Assembly (NCBI GenBank): GCA_041660925.1
Contig: JBAZVI010000019.1
Location: 1 to 11,628 of the forward strand
DNA length: 11,628 bases
From: Elusimicrobiota bacterium
GTDB taxonomy: Bacteria; Elusimicrobiota; Elusimicrobia; UBA1565
Reading direction: 5' to 3'
In this document: piece after piece, positions 6,504 to 11,628 of the stretch
Position numbering within the stretch: position 1 is the stretch's first letter
How the letters are laid out: each line of letters opens with the position of its first letter
Translations under genes and position numbers: made by a program
Notes under the pieces: generated by a model
What the model saw: the letters and a program-made list of their open reading frames with translations, nothing else
Databases searched by the model: none
What the model was told of the DNA's origin: nothing

Positions 6504-6935
6504 TCAGTACGTCGACCAGATGCTGGTCTTCGTGTCCGTGTGCGTGCAGTTCACAAGGATGGTGCCGAAGTTCGCATCGGCCGGCCCGTTGTTGTACGAC
6601 CAGCCGCCGACGTCCGTGATGGCCGCGACGCCCGAGCCCAGCGCGAACGTGTTGCGGTCCGCGTGGTAGTTCGGCGTCTTGCCCTGCGGCATCGCCGACA
6701 TGTACTTGCCGTTGATGGTCAGAGCATCCGGGGTGTTGGGATACTGCCCCTCCATGTCCCCGTAGTAGATGCTCAGCGCGCTGCGGACCGCGCCCAGGTT
6801 GCCCTTGGTCGCGCCCTCGTTCGACTTGCGGATCAGCTCCGCGAACTTCGGGATGGCGATGGCCGCCAGGATTCCGATGATGGCCACCACGATCATGAGC
6901 TCGATGAGCGTGAAACCGCGCTTGCTGTTACGCAT
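6504..6935 (-). CDS. Type IV pilin, copy 2 (middle), 143 aa
   Basis: The leader is seven residues (MRNSKRG) and cleavage before FTLIELMIVV gives a mature pilin of 136 residues with Glu+5. GGAGGG (6944-6949) lies 8 nt before the ATG at 6935. The protein differs from copy 3 at one residue (Ala versus Ser in YMS-A/S-MPQG), although I count about 23 nucleotide differences, nearly all silent. Only about 75 bases separate its ATG from the pilin 3 terminator, and I see neither a sigma-70 promoter nor the leader motif of copies 1 and 3 there. Its expression may depend on read-through from pilin 3. Its hairpin at 6451-6484 separates it from copy 1. Confidence 0.95.
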   Translation of the reverse strand: MRNSKRGFTLIELMIVVAIIGILAAIAIPKFAELIRKSNEGATKGNLGAVRSALSIYYGDMEGQYPNTPDALTINGKYMSAMPQGKTPNYHADRNTFALGSGVAAITDVGGWSYNNGPADANFGTILVNCTHTDTKTSIWSTY

Positions 6936-7009
6936 GTTCTTGTCCCTCCGGGTGCGTCATGCCCTGCGCGTGTCCGTCGTTGCGCGGTCGTCGTCTCCGT
7001 CTTAAAACG

Positions 7010-7037
7010 AAGCCCCTGGTCTCTCGACCAGGGGCTT
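7010..7037 (-). terminator. Rho-independent terminator after pilin 3
   Basis: AAGCCCCTGGTC (7010-7021) pairs perfectly with GACCAGGGGCTT (7026-7037): a 12-bp stem with a four-base loop. Reading the minus strand, CGTTTTAAG follows, supplying a short T-run. It lies 22 bases after the pilin 3 stop, just before the leader of pilin 2. Confidence 0.78.
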
Positions 7038-7059
7038 GTTGTTCACGCTGAGCGAAAGC

Positions 7060-7491
7060 TCAATACGTGGACCAGATGCTGGTCTTCGTGTCCGTGTGAG
7101 TGCAGTTCACAAGGATGGTGCCGAAGTTCGCATCCGCCGGCCCGTTGTTGTAAGACCAACCGCCGACGTCCGTGATGGCCGCGACGCCCGAGCCCAGCGC
7201 GAACGTGTTGCGGTCCGCGTGGTAGTTCGGCGTCTTGCCCTGCGGCATCGACGACATGTACTTGCCGTTGATGGTCAGAGCATCCGGGGTATTGGGGTAC
7301 TGTCCTTCCATATCCCCGTAGTAGATGCTCAGCGCGCTGCGGACCGCGCCCAGGTTGCCCTTGGTCGCGCCTTCGTTCGACTTACGGATAAGCTCAGCGA
7401 ACTTCGGGATCGCGATGGCCGCGAGGATACCGATGATGGCCACGACGATCATGAGCTCGATGAGGGTGAAGCCCCGCTTGCTGTTACGCAT
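7060..7491 (-). CDS. Type IV pilin, copy 3 (promoter-proximal), 143 aa
   Basis: The leader MRNSKRG is cleaved before FTLIELMIVV, giving 136 mature residues with Glu+5 and a single Cys near the C-terminus (LVNCTH). ATG 7491 is preceded by AAGGAGGG (7502-7509), 10 nt away. This is the first pilin after the only strong promoter of the array (7591-7619) and may be the main expressed copy. The 5' leader shares pairing elements with pilin 1. Mature sequence: one residue differs from copy 2 and four from copy 1. It is probably the major pilin or one of several interchangeable pilins; whether it builds a true type IV pilus or a type II pseudopilus cannot be read from the window. Confidence 0.95.
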   Translation of the reverse strand: MRNSKRGFTLIELMIVVAIIGILAAIAIPKFAELIRKSNEGATKGNLGAVRSALSIYYGDMEGQYPNTPDALTINGKYMSSMPQGKTPNYHADRNTFALGSGVAAITDVGGWSYNNGPADANFGTILVNCTHTDTKTSIWSTY

Positions 7492-7502
7492 GGTCTTTAC
7501 TC

Positions 7503-7556
7503 CCTCCTTTGTGCCGGCATGATGTATTCAAGGAGTAATTCGATCGATCCCGGCAC
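7503..7556 (-). promoter_or_regulatory. Pilin 3 leader RNA with interlocking pairings over the Shine-Dalgarno
   Basis: In transcript order: GTGCCGG (7556-7550), 14 nt, CTCCTT (7535-7530), 12 nt, CCGGCAC (7517-7511), one nt, AAGGAG (7509-7504), then the ATG at 7491. The 7-bp and 6-bp pairings interleave exactly as in pilin 1. The segment TACATCATG next to CCGGCAC is shared, while the first loop differs. This is consistent with an RNA switch, a translational operator or a binding site. Function is inferred. Confidence 0.55.
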
Positions 7557-7590
7557 GTATAGGTACGACCTTGCGAACTATGACAGCCCG

Positions 7591-7619
7591 ATTGTACCGC
7601 AGGGCCCACCTTGTGTCAA
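7591..7619 (-). promoter_or_regulatory. Sigma-70 promoter of the pilin array
   Basis: On the minus strand, TTGACA (7619-7614) is a perfect -35 box, followed by a 17-base spacer and TACAAT (7596-7591). Transcription should start near 7584, giving a leader of about 92 nt that contains the whole pairing motif at 7503-7556. The -35 box begins one base after the stop of the upstream glycosyltransferase (TAG, 7620-7622). Confidence 0.85.
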
Positions 7620-9077
7620 CTACTTTATGCGGCGACGTGGAGCACGGGGGAGCCCCGGCCGCTGCGCCGTCAATTCGTAGATCTCCGCGCCGGAGACTCC
7701 GTCGCGGAAGGCGAGCCGGTACGGGGGGTTCCGCAGCCCCTCGCGGAAGGACTCCAGCGACCGGCCCCAGGAGAACTCCCCGGGCCTCGAGGCCCCGAGG
7801 TCCGGCACGGGAACCCAGAAGACCCAGCGCACGCGCAGGCGCCGCAGAGCCGCCGGCCCGCGCTCGCCGGGGCGCAGGGAGGTGAAGGGGAGGAACGGCC
7901 TCCCCGTGTACCAGGCCTCGCGCGCCTCGAAGACCCCGAGGAATAGGTCCTCGGCCCGCGTATTCTCCCGCGCCCAGGCGTACGCCGCGGCCTGCTCGGG
8001 AAGGGCGTGCGCGCGGGCGGCCTCGCGCAGCGCGGGGAACTGGACGCAGAAAGACGGCCCCGCCAGGAGAGCCGCCAGGAGGAACGCGCCCGTCCGGCCG
8101 CGCAGGTCCAGCGCCAGCGCCAGCAGGCCCGCGAGCAGGAAAGGAAGCAGCGGCGGAAGATAGCGCTCGTACCACCACGGCCAGAAGGCGTGCATCAGGA
8201 GCGAGCCCGCCAGAAAGAGCCCCGCCTCCCTCCAGCCGGGGACCGTCCGGCGGCGCCACCAGCCCGCGGCGGAGAGGAGGGTCAGCACGGCGCCCGTCGT
8301 CGCCGCGAGAGCGCGCGGAGCCTCGCGCAGCGGCAGGACGGTCCGCCCCCAGAGCTCGACGGCCGCGGAGAGGTTCGCCGCCGCCAGCGCGAAGAGCGCC
8401 GCCGCCCCGCGGGGTAGGTGCGCGAAGAGCTCGGCCCCTTCGGGCAGCTGGACGCCCGCCGCGGCCGTCCAGGCCTTCCAGAGCAGGGGGAGCGGAGCGG
8501 CCGCCGCGAGACAGACGAAGGCGTCGCGGCGCCGTCCTCTCAGCCAAAAGAAGGCCGGCACCGCGGCCGCGAGCGGGAGCGCCGCCGGCCGGACGAGCCA
8601 GGTCGCGCCCAGGCAGAGGCCCGCGGCCCACGCCGGAAGTCCCGCCTCCAGAGCCGCCAGGAGGCCGAACGCGCAGGAGAGGAACGGGAACTCGCACATG
8701 GCGATGCCGGCGCGGGAGAGCACGAGGGGGTTGAGGCCGAAGAGGACCAGCGCGGCGAGCGCCGCGGCGGGGCCTTCCCGCCGGCGCATCCAGGCCCAGA
8801 AGAGGAACGAGGAGAGCGCCAGCCAGAGCCAGGCCCAGAGCTGGTAGCCGAGGGGGTTCTCTCCGGAGACGGCCGCCGCGGGGGCGAGGAGGAGCGGCCA
8901 ACCCGGAGTCGTCGTGGCCAGCGGAGGGTCGCCGGGAGAGATGCCGAGCGCGTAGCGGCCCGCGAGCAGGGCCCTGGAGGCGAGGACGTAGACGGCATCG
9001 TCTCCCTCGGAGCCGAGGTAACGGGCGGGGACGACGAGCAGCTGTGCGAGGAGGATAAAGACGAAGACCGCGAGGAT
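7620..9077 (-). CDS. GT-C fold membrane glycosyltransferase (GT39/PMT_2-like), copy 2; start codon unclear
   Basis: A polytopic membrane protein of about 485 aa with the same plan as copy 1: TM1 (ILAVFVFILLAQLLVV), then LGSEGDDAVYV with the acidic pair, PLATTTPGWPLLLAP, about ten hydrophobic segments and a soluble tail (ARENTRAEDLFLGVFEAREA). Such enzymes move sugar from polyprenyl phosphate to an acceptor outside the cytoplasm. The spacing from the start of TM1 to the DD pair (about 28 residues) equals that of copy 1, so the enzyme looks complete. However, the frame has no ATG, GTG or TTG between tRNA-Leu and the DD motif; those further upstream lie inside the tRNA. I set the start provisionally at ATC 9077; CTG at 9041 is another option, and a sequence error is possible. 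The first codons overlap the tRNA-Leu terminator. Pilin 3 follows with its own promoter. Confidence 0.8.
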   Translation of the reverse strand: MLAVFVFILLAQLLVVPARYLGSEGDDAVYVLASRALLAGRYALGISPGDPPLATTTPGWPLLLAPAAAVSGENPLGYQLWAWLWLALSSFLFWAWMRRREGPAAALAALVLFGLNPLVLSRAGIAMCEFPFLSCAFGLLAALEAGLPAWAAGLCLGATWLVRPAALPLAAAVPAFFWLRGRRRDAFVCLAAAAPLPLLWKAWTAAAGVQLPEGAELFAHLPRGAAALFALAAANLSAAVELWGRTVLPLREAPRALAATTGAVLTLLSAAGWWRRRTVPGWREAGLFLAGSLLMHAFWPWWYERYLPPLLPFLLAGLLALALDLRGRTGAFLLAALLAGPSFCVQFPALREAARAHALPEQAAAYAWARENTRAEDLFLGVFEAREAWYTGRPFLPFTSLRPGERGPAALRRLRVRWVFWVPVPDLGASRPGEFSWGRSLESFREGLRNPPYRLAFRDGVSGAEIYELTAQRPGLPRAPRRRIK

Positions 9078-9088
9078 CGCGGTCTTCG
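9054..9088 (-). terminator. Terminator of tRNA-Leu, overlapping the glycosyltransferase 5' end
   Basis: CGAAGACCGCGA (9062-9073) and TCGCGGTCTTCG (9077-9088) form a perfect 12-bp stem with a 3-nt loop. On the minus strand it is followed by TCTTTAT. It starts 17 nt after the mature tRNA 3' end. The same bases encode the PKTAILAVFVF segment of the glycosyltransferase frame. Confidence 0.75.
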
Positions 9089-9104
9089 GGTCGAACCTAC
9101 CGGA

Positions 9105-9188
9105 TGGGCAAGCGGGGACTTGAACCCCGAAGGCCTTGCGGCCACACGGTCCTGAGCCGTGCGCGTCTGCCAATTCCGCCACCTGCCC
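9105..9188 (-). tRNA. tRNA-Leu (anticodon CAG)
   Basis: Read on the minus strand, the acceptor GGGCAGG (9188-9182) pairs with CTTGCCC, with one G-T wobble. The anticodon stem CACGG/CCGTG encloses loop CTCAGGA, so the anticodon is CAG, reading CUG. A long variable arm (class II) and T arm GGGG-TTCAAGT-CCCC are present. The discriminator is A (9105). CCA is not encoded; the next bases are TCC. Confidence 0.96.
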
Positions 9189-9224
9189 GTCCTGTAGGTC
9201 CGGCCGCCGGCAATTGCTAGAATG

Positions 9225-9253
9225 ATTATAGCGGGTTCGCTGACGACCGTCAA
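9225..9253 (-). promoter_or_regulatory. Sigma-70 promoter of tRNA-Leu
   Basis: On the minus strand TTGACG (9253-9248), a 17-base spacer and TATAAT (9230-9225) form a near-consensus promoter 37 bases before the tRNA. The -35 box overlaps the first base of the smpB start codon on the opposite strand. A plus-strand TAGAAT at 9218-9223 could be the -10 box for smpB, with a poor -35. Confidence 0.85.
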
Positions 9254-9741
9254 TGACAGAGAAAAAGAAGAAGGCCGAGAAGGCCGACGACGGACGGGTC
9301 TCCGTCGCCCTCAACCGGAAGGCGCGCATGCGCTACGAGATCCTCGAGACCCTCGAGGCCGGCCTCGCGCTCAAGGGCGCCGAGGTCAAATCGGTGCGCG
9401 CCGGCGGAGTCTCCTTCGAAGGCAGCTTCGCCCGCGTCGACGGCGCGGAGGCCTGGCTCCACAACCTGCACATCGCGCCCTACAAGCAGAACACCGTCGA
9501 GGCCATCCCCCCCCTGCGCACGCGCAAGCTGCTGCTCCATCGCCGGGAGATCGAACGCCTCGGCGGGAAGCTGCAGACCAAGGGACTGACGATCGTCCCG
9601 CTCGAGATCTTCTTCCTGCGCGGCTGGGCCAAGGTCCTGCTCGGCCTGGGACGCGGCAAGCGCGGCCCGGACCGCCGCGACGATCTGAAGAAGCGCGACC
9701 TCGAACGCGAGATGGGTCGCGGCTTCCGCGCAAGAGGGTGA
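9253..9741 (+). CDS. smpB: SsrA-binding protein SmpB
   Basis: SmpB binds tmRNA and, with it, rescues ribosomes stalled on broken mRNA. The 162-aa product has the typical length plus a Lys-rich N-terminal extension of about 14 residues. Family signatures run in order: NRKARMRYEILETLEAG (about 22-38), ALKGAEVKSVRAG, WLHNLHIAPYKQ, RTRKLLLHRREIERL, KGLTIVPLEIFFLRGWAKV, and a basic tail with KKRDLEREMGRG that enters the decoding centre in known structures. ATG 9253 gives the full domain. No Shine-Dalgarno is visible upstream, so it may be translated from a short leader. It is divergent from tRNA-Leu across 64 bases. Its stop overlaps the start of the next gene by four bases (GTGA), suggesting a two-gene unit. 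No tmRNA gene is visible here. Confidence 0.97.
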   Translation: MTEKKKKAEKADDGRVSVALNRKARMRYEILETLEAGLALKGAEVKSVRAGGVSFEGSFARVDGAEAWLHNLHIAPYKQNTVEAIPPLRTRKLLLHRREIERLGGKLQTKGLTIVPLEIFFLRGWAKVLLGLGRGKRGPDRRDDLKKRDLEREMGRGFRARG

Positions 9742-11447
9742 CCTCGCTCTTCGGAGACCTCGTCCTCGCCGGCCTCCTCATGGGAGGACTGCGCGAGAGC
9801 TGGCAGTGGGCGCTCGCCCTCGCGCTCTTCTGCGCGCTCGCCGCGCGGCGGACGCCCGCCCGGGGGGCGGTCCCCGCGGCGCTCTGGGCCTGGGGCGCGT
9901 GGGCGCTGCTCTGCGCGCTCGTCTCCCCCGAGCCGCTCGTCGCGCTTCCCGCCGCGGCCAGGCTCCTCCTCCCCCTTCCGGTCCTCGCCGCCTGCGCGGG
10001 CTCCTTCCGCGAGGAAGAACGCTCCGCCTGGCTGCTGCGCCTGCAGCCGGCGGCGCTGCTGTTCGTGTTCGCGTCCTTCTTCCTCTCGCGCCCCGACTAC
10101 CCCTGGACCGGGCTGCTCCCTCCCCACCACGGCTACACGGGAGCGCTCCTCGCCGCCGCCTTCGCCGCCGCCTGCGCGGCGCTGCTGGCTCCCGGCGGAC
10201 CTTCGCCCCGGCCCGTCCGCCTCGCGCTCTCCGGAGCCGCGCTCGTCGCGGGCGCGGCCTGCGCGGCCGCCAGTTCTCGGGCCGCCCTGCTGGGCTGCGG
10301 GTCGGCGCTCGCCCTCCTCCTCTGGCGCAGCGGACGGCGCAGAGCGCTGCTGGCCGCCGCCGTCCTCCTGCTCGCGCTGGCCGCGTTCGTCCCCGCGGGC
10401 CTCTGGGTCGCGGCGCTCAAGCTCGACCATCCCGCCGCGTCGGTGCGCCCGTCCATCTGGGGGAGCGCGCTGCGCGTCGTGCGGGCGAATCCCATCCTGG
10501 GGACCGGCCCCGGCCGCTTCGAGCGCGGCTACCTCCTCGAGCGTTCCCCGGCGCCTTCCTCCTTCGCCACGAACTACGGCATGAGCACCGCCTACGCCCA
10601 CTCGGAGCCCCTCCAGTCCGCCGCCGAGACGGGCCTCGTCGGACTCCTCCTGCTCCTCGCCGGGGTCGGGACGCTCCTGCTGCGCGCCGCCCGCGCGCGC
10701 CCGGCCTCCTGGAGCCGCGAGGCCGCGCTCGCGGCGTGCGCGGCGCTCCTCGCGCAGGCCTCCGTCGACGACATCTTCGCGCTGCCGGGCCTCGCGGCCC
10801 TCTTCGCCTACCTCCTCGCGGCCGCCCAGCCGCCGGCCGAGGCCGCCCGCCCGTCGCGCGCATGGGGCGCGTTCTGCGCCGCCGGCGCCCTGCTCGCCGT
10901 CGTCTCTCCGTGGACGGCCTGGACGCTCCGGGGGCTGAGCCTCCGGGACGACTCCGCGTCCATCGAGAAAGCCCTCGGCCTCGCTCCGGCCGACGACGCC
11001 CTATGGGAGGCGCTCGCCCGCGCGCGCCTGCGCGAGGGCGGAAGGAACGTCGGGCCGGCGCTCGCGATGGCGGAGCGGCTCAGCCCGACGAACGCGCTGC
11101 GTCCGATGCTGCGCTCCGAGCTCCGGCGCGCCGAAGGGGACTGGCGCGGGATGGCGGAAGCCGCCGCGCGCGCATGGAAGCTCGAGCCCGCCTCCCCCCA
11201 CGCCCGCCTCCAGATGGCCGAGGCCGCGGCGCGCCTGGGCGCAACGGAAGCCGCGGGGCCCCTCCTCGCGCAGGCCCGCTGGCTGCGCGCGCGCGAAGAG
11301 GAGCGGCGGCGGCTGGCCGGCGGCCCGCCCGACGGCTACAACGGCTTCGTCCTCTCCATCGACCCGACGCGCTTCGACGAAGTCTCCTCCCTCCTTCGGG
11401 AATCCGACAAGCGGATTCCCGTCCGTGTCCGATCGAAGCACCCCTGA
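9738..11447 (+). CDS. O-antigen ligase-like (Wzy_C) membrane protein with C-terminal helical repeats
   Basis: A 569-aa protein. About ten to twelve hydrophobic segments cover residues 5-400. Between two of them lies a periplasmic loop with GTGPGRF (255-261) and YAHSEPLQSAAETG (H288), the hallmark of WaaL/PglL/Wzy_C enzymes, which move a glycan from a lipid carrier to lipid A or to protein. From about 405 to 540 the chain becomes Ala/Leu/Arg/Glu-rich with TPR-like helical pairs (ALWEALARARLREGG, ARLQMAEAAARLGATEAA). GTG 9738 overlaps the smpB stop (GTGA) and suits translational coupling, though AGAGG lies directly next to it; ATG 9780 is an alternative but would cut TM1. The same frame is open back to 9222, but that part is the smpB gene in another frame. 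A 10-bp palindrome (11397-11421) lies inside the last codons. A pilin-glycan ligase role is possible given the neighbours; surface polysaccharide is equally possible. Confidence 0.88.
   Translation: MTSLFGDLVLAGLLMGGLRESWQWALALALFCALAARRTPARGAVPAALWAWGAWALLCALVSPEPLVALPAAARLLLPLPVLAACAGSFREEERSAWLLRLQPAALLFVFASFFLSRPDYPWTGLLPPHHGYTGALLAAAFAAACAALLAPGGPSPRPVRLALSGAALVAGAACAAASSRAALLGCGSALALLLWRSGRRRALLAAAVLLLALAAFVPAGLWVAALKLDHPAASVRPSIWGSALRVVRANPILGTGPGRFERGYLLERSPAPSSFATNYGMSTAYAHSEPLQSAAETGLVGLLLLLAGVGTLLLRAARARPASWSREAALAACAALLAQASVDDIFALPGLAALFAYLLAAAQPPAEAARPSRAWGAFCAAGALLAVVSPWTAWTLRGLSLRDDSASIEKALGLAPADDALWEALARARLREGGRNVGPALAMAERLSPTNALRPMLRSELRRAEGDWRGMAEAAARAWKLEPASPHARLQMAEAAARLGATEAAGPLLAQARWLRAREEERRRLAGGPPDGYNGFVLSIDPTRFDEVSSLLRESDKRIPVRVRSKHP
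11397..11421. repeat. Palindrome inside the 3' end of the ligase-like gene
   Basis: CGGGAATCCG (11397-11406), loop ACAAG, CGGATTCCCG (11412-11421): a perfect 10-bp inverted repeat 26 bases before the stop codon. It encodes the charged tail RESDKRIPV. No T-run follows. Confidence 0.6.
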
Positions 11448-11466
11448 AGATCGAAGGACGACGAAG

Positions 11467-11496
11467 CTGTCGCACTCCTGAAAGGAGTGCGGACAG
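11467..11496. repeat. Intergenic hairpin with GAA triloop
   Basis: CTGTC-GCACTCCT, loop GAA, AGGAGTGC-(G)-GACAG: 8 perfect base pairs (11472-11479 with 11483-11490) extended by 5 more past a single bulged G. It lies 20 bases after the ligase-like gene. No T-run follows, so it is a REP-like element or an mRNA 3' stabiliser rather than a classic terminator. Confidence 0.5.
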
Positions 11497-11548
11497 TCGC
11501 GCCGTCTAGGAGTCCGTCCGAGTAATAGCGTGCGTTTTGGGGGCCCAG

Positions 11549-11628
11549 CTTCGGATTGGATGCAAGGAGCGACGAGCGAGCATAGCTGAAGCTATGTGAG
11601 CGAGGAGCGACGCCGCAGACGGCCGAAG
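11549..11628. repeat. Larger imperfect inverted repeat, cut by the right edge
   Basis: Outer arms CTTCGG (11549-11554) and CCGAAG (11623-11628) enclose a central hairpin CATAGC-TGAA-GCTATG (11581-11596). On either side lie near-copies of GGAGCGACG and GCGAG (11566-11580 and about 11597-11612). Arms plus nested repeats over 80 bases suggest a mobile or dispersed repeat unit rather than a gene. The stretch 11448-11628 otherwise holds no ORF that I can support. Confidence 0.5.

Noticed and set aside
5843..7491. Regularly repeated blocks suggesting a CRISPR or satellite array
   Set aside because: The repeat units are whole pilin genes of about 430 bases with mostly silent differences, not short repeats with spacers.
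7528..8901. Minus-strand frame of 457 codons over the second glycosyltransferase
   Set aside because: Lacks membrane pattern and motifs; the neighbouring frame carries the DD and PGWPLLLAP motifs.
9480..10601. Minus-strand frame of 373 codons opposite smpB and the ligase-like gene
   Set aside because: Gly/Glu/Arg-rich antisense shadow with no recognisable family.
9222..11447. 741-codon reading for the ligase-like protein
   Set aside because: The first 172 codons are an Arg/Pro-rich out-of-frame reading of smpB; hydrophobic sequence begins at the GTG at 9738.

Overview
The window is very GC-rich, with strong G/C preference at third codon positions, and long antisense shadow ORFs follow from that. 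The pilins (short leader, FTLIELMIVVAIIGILAAIA core, mature part of 136 residues, several near-identical copies in a row), the prepilin peptidase and an O-antigen-ligase-type enzyme point to a diderm bacterium. The pilin type and the small palindromes around the genes remind me of Elusimicrobiota. That assignment is an inference; no rRNA or marker tree was available.

Layout. (1) 1-2745 (+): a large protein cut by the left edge. It starts inside what looks like the lid of a MoxR/CobS-type AAA+ ATPase, continues through a putative zincin-like segment (HEVWH) and a ~210-residue charged linker, and ends in a CobT-like VWA domain. A strong terminator follows. (2) 2851-2938 (+): tRNA-Ser(GGA) with its own -10 box, then a 96-residue orphan protein (3044-3334, +). 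(3) 3481-4287 (-): prepilin peptidase, head to head with a membrane GT-C glycosyltransferase (4289-5779, +); the two start codons are one base apart. (4) 5843-7491 (-): three tandem type IV pilin genes, separated by GC-rich hairpins. The first transcribed copy (7060-7491) has a near-consensus sigma-70 promoter. The first and last copies share a 5' leader with two interlocking pairings, one of which covers the ribosome binding site. (5) 7620-~9077 (-): a second GT-C glycosyltransferase with no ordinary start codon, whose 5' end lies in the terminator hairpin of tRNA-Leu(CAG) (9105-9188, -). (6) 9253-9741 (+): smpB, whose stop overlaps the GTG of an O-antigen-ligase-like membrane protein with a helical-repeat tail (9738-11447). 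(7) 11448-11628: no gene; a hairpin and a larger inverted repeat cut by the right edge.

How the parts may fit. The peptidase would cleave and N-methylate the three pilins. The two GT-C enzymes and the ligase-like protein surround the pilin genes and could glycosylate the pilin or build a surface glycan. The neighbourhood is suggestive, but no substrate can be read from sequence. The tRNAs, smpB and the AAA+/VWA protein look like housekeeping or independent units that border this block.
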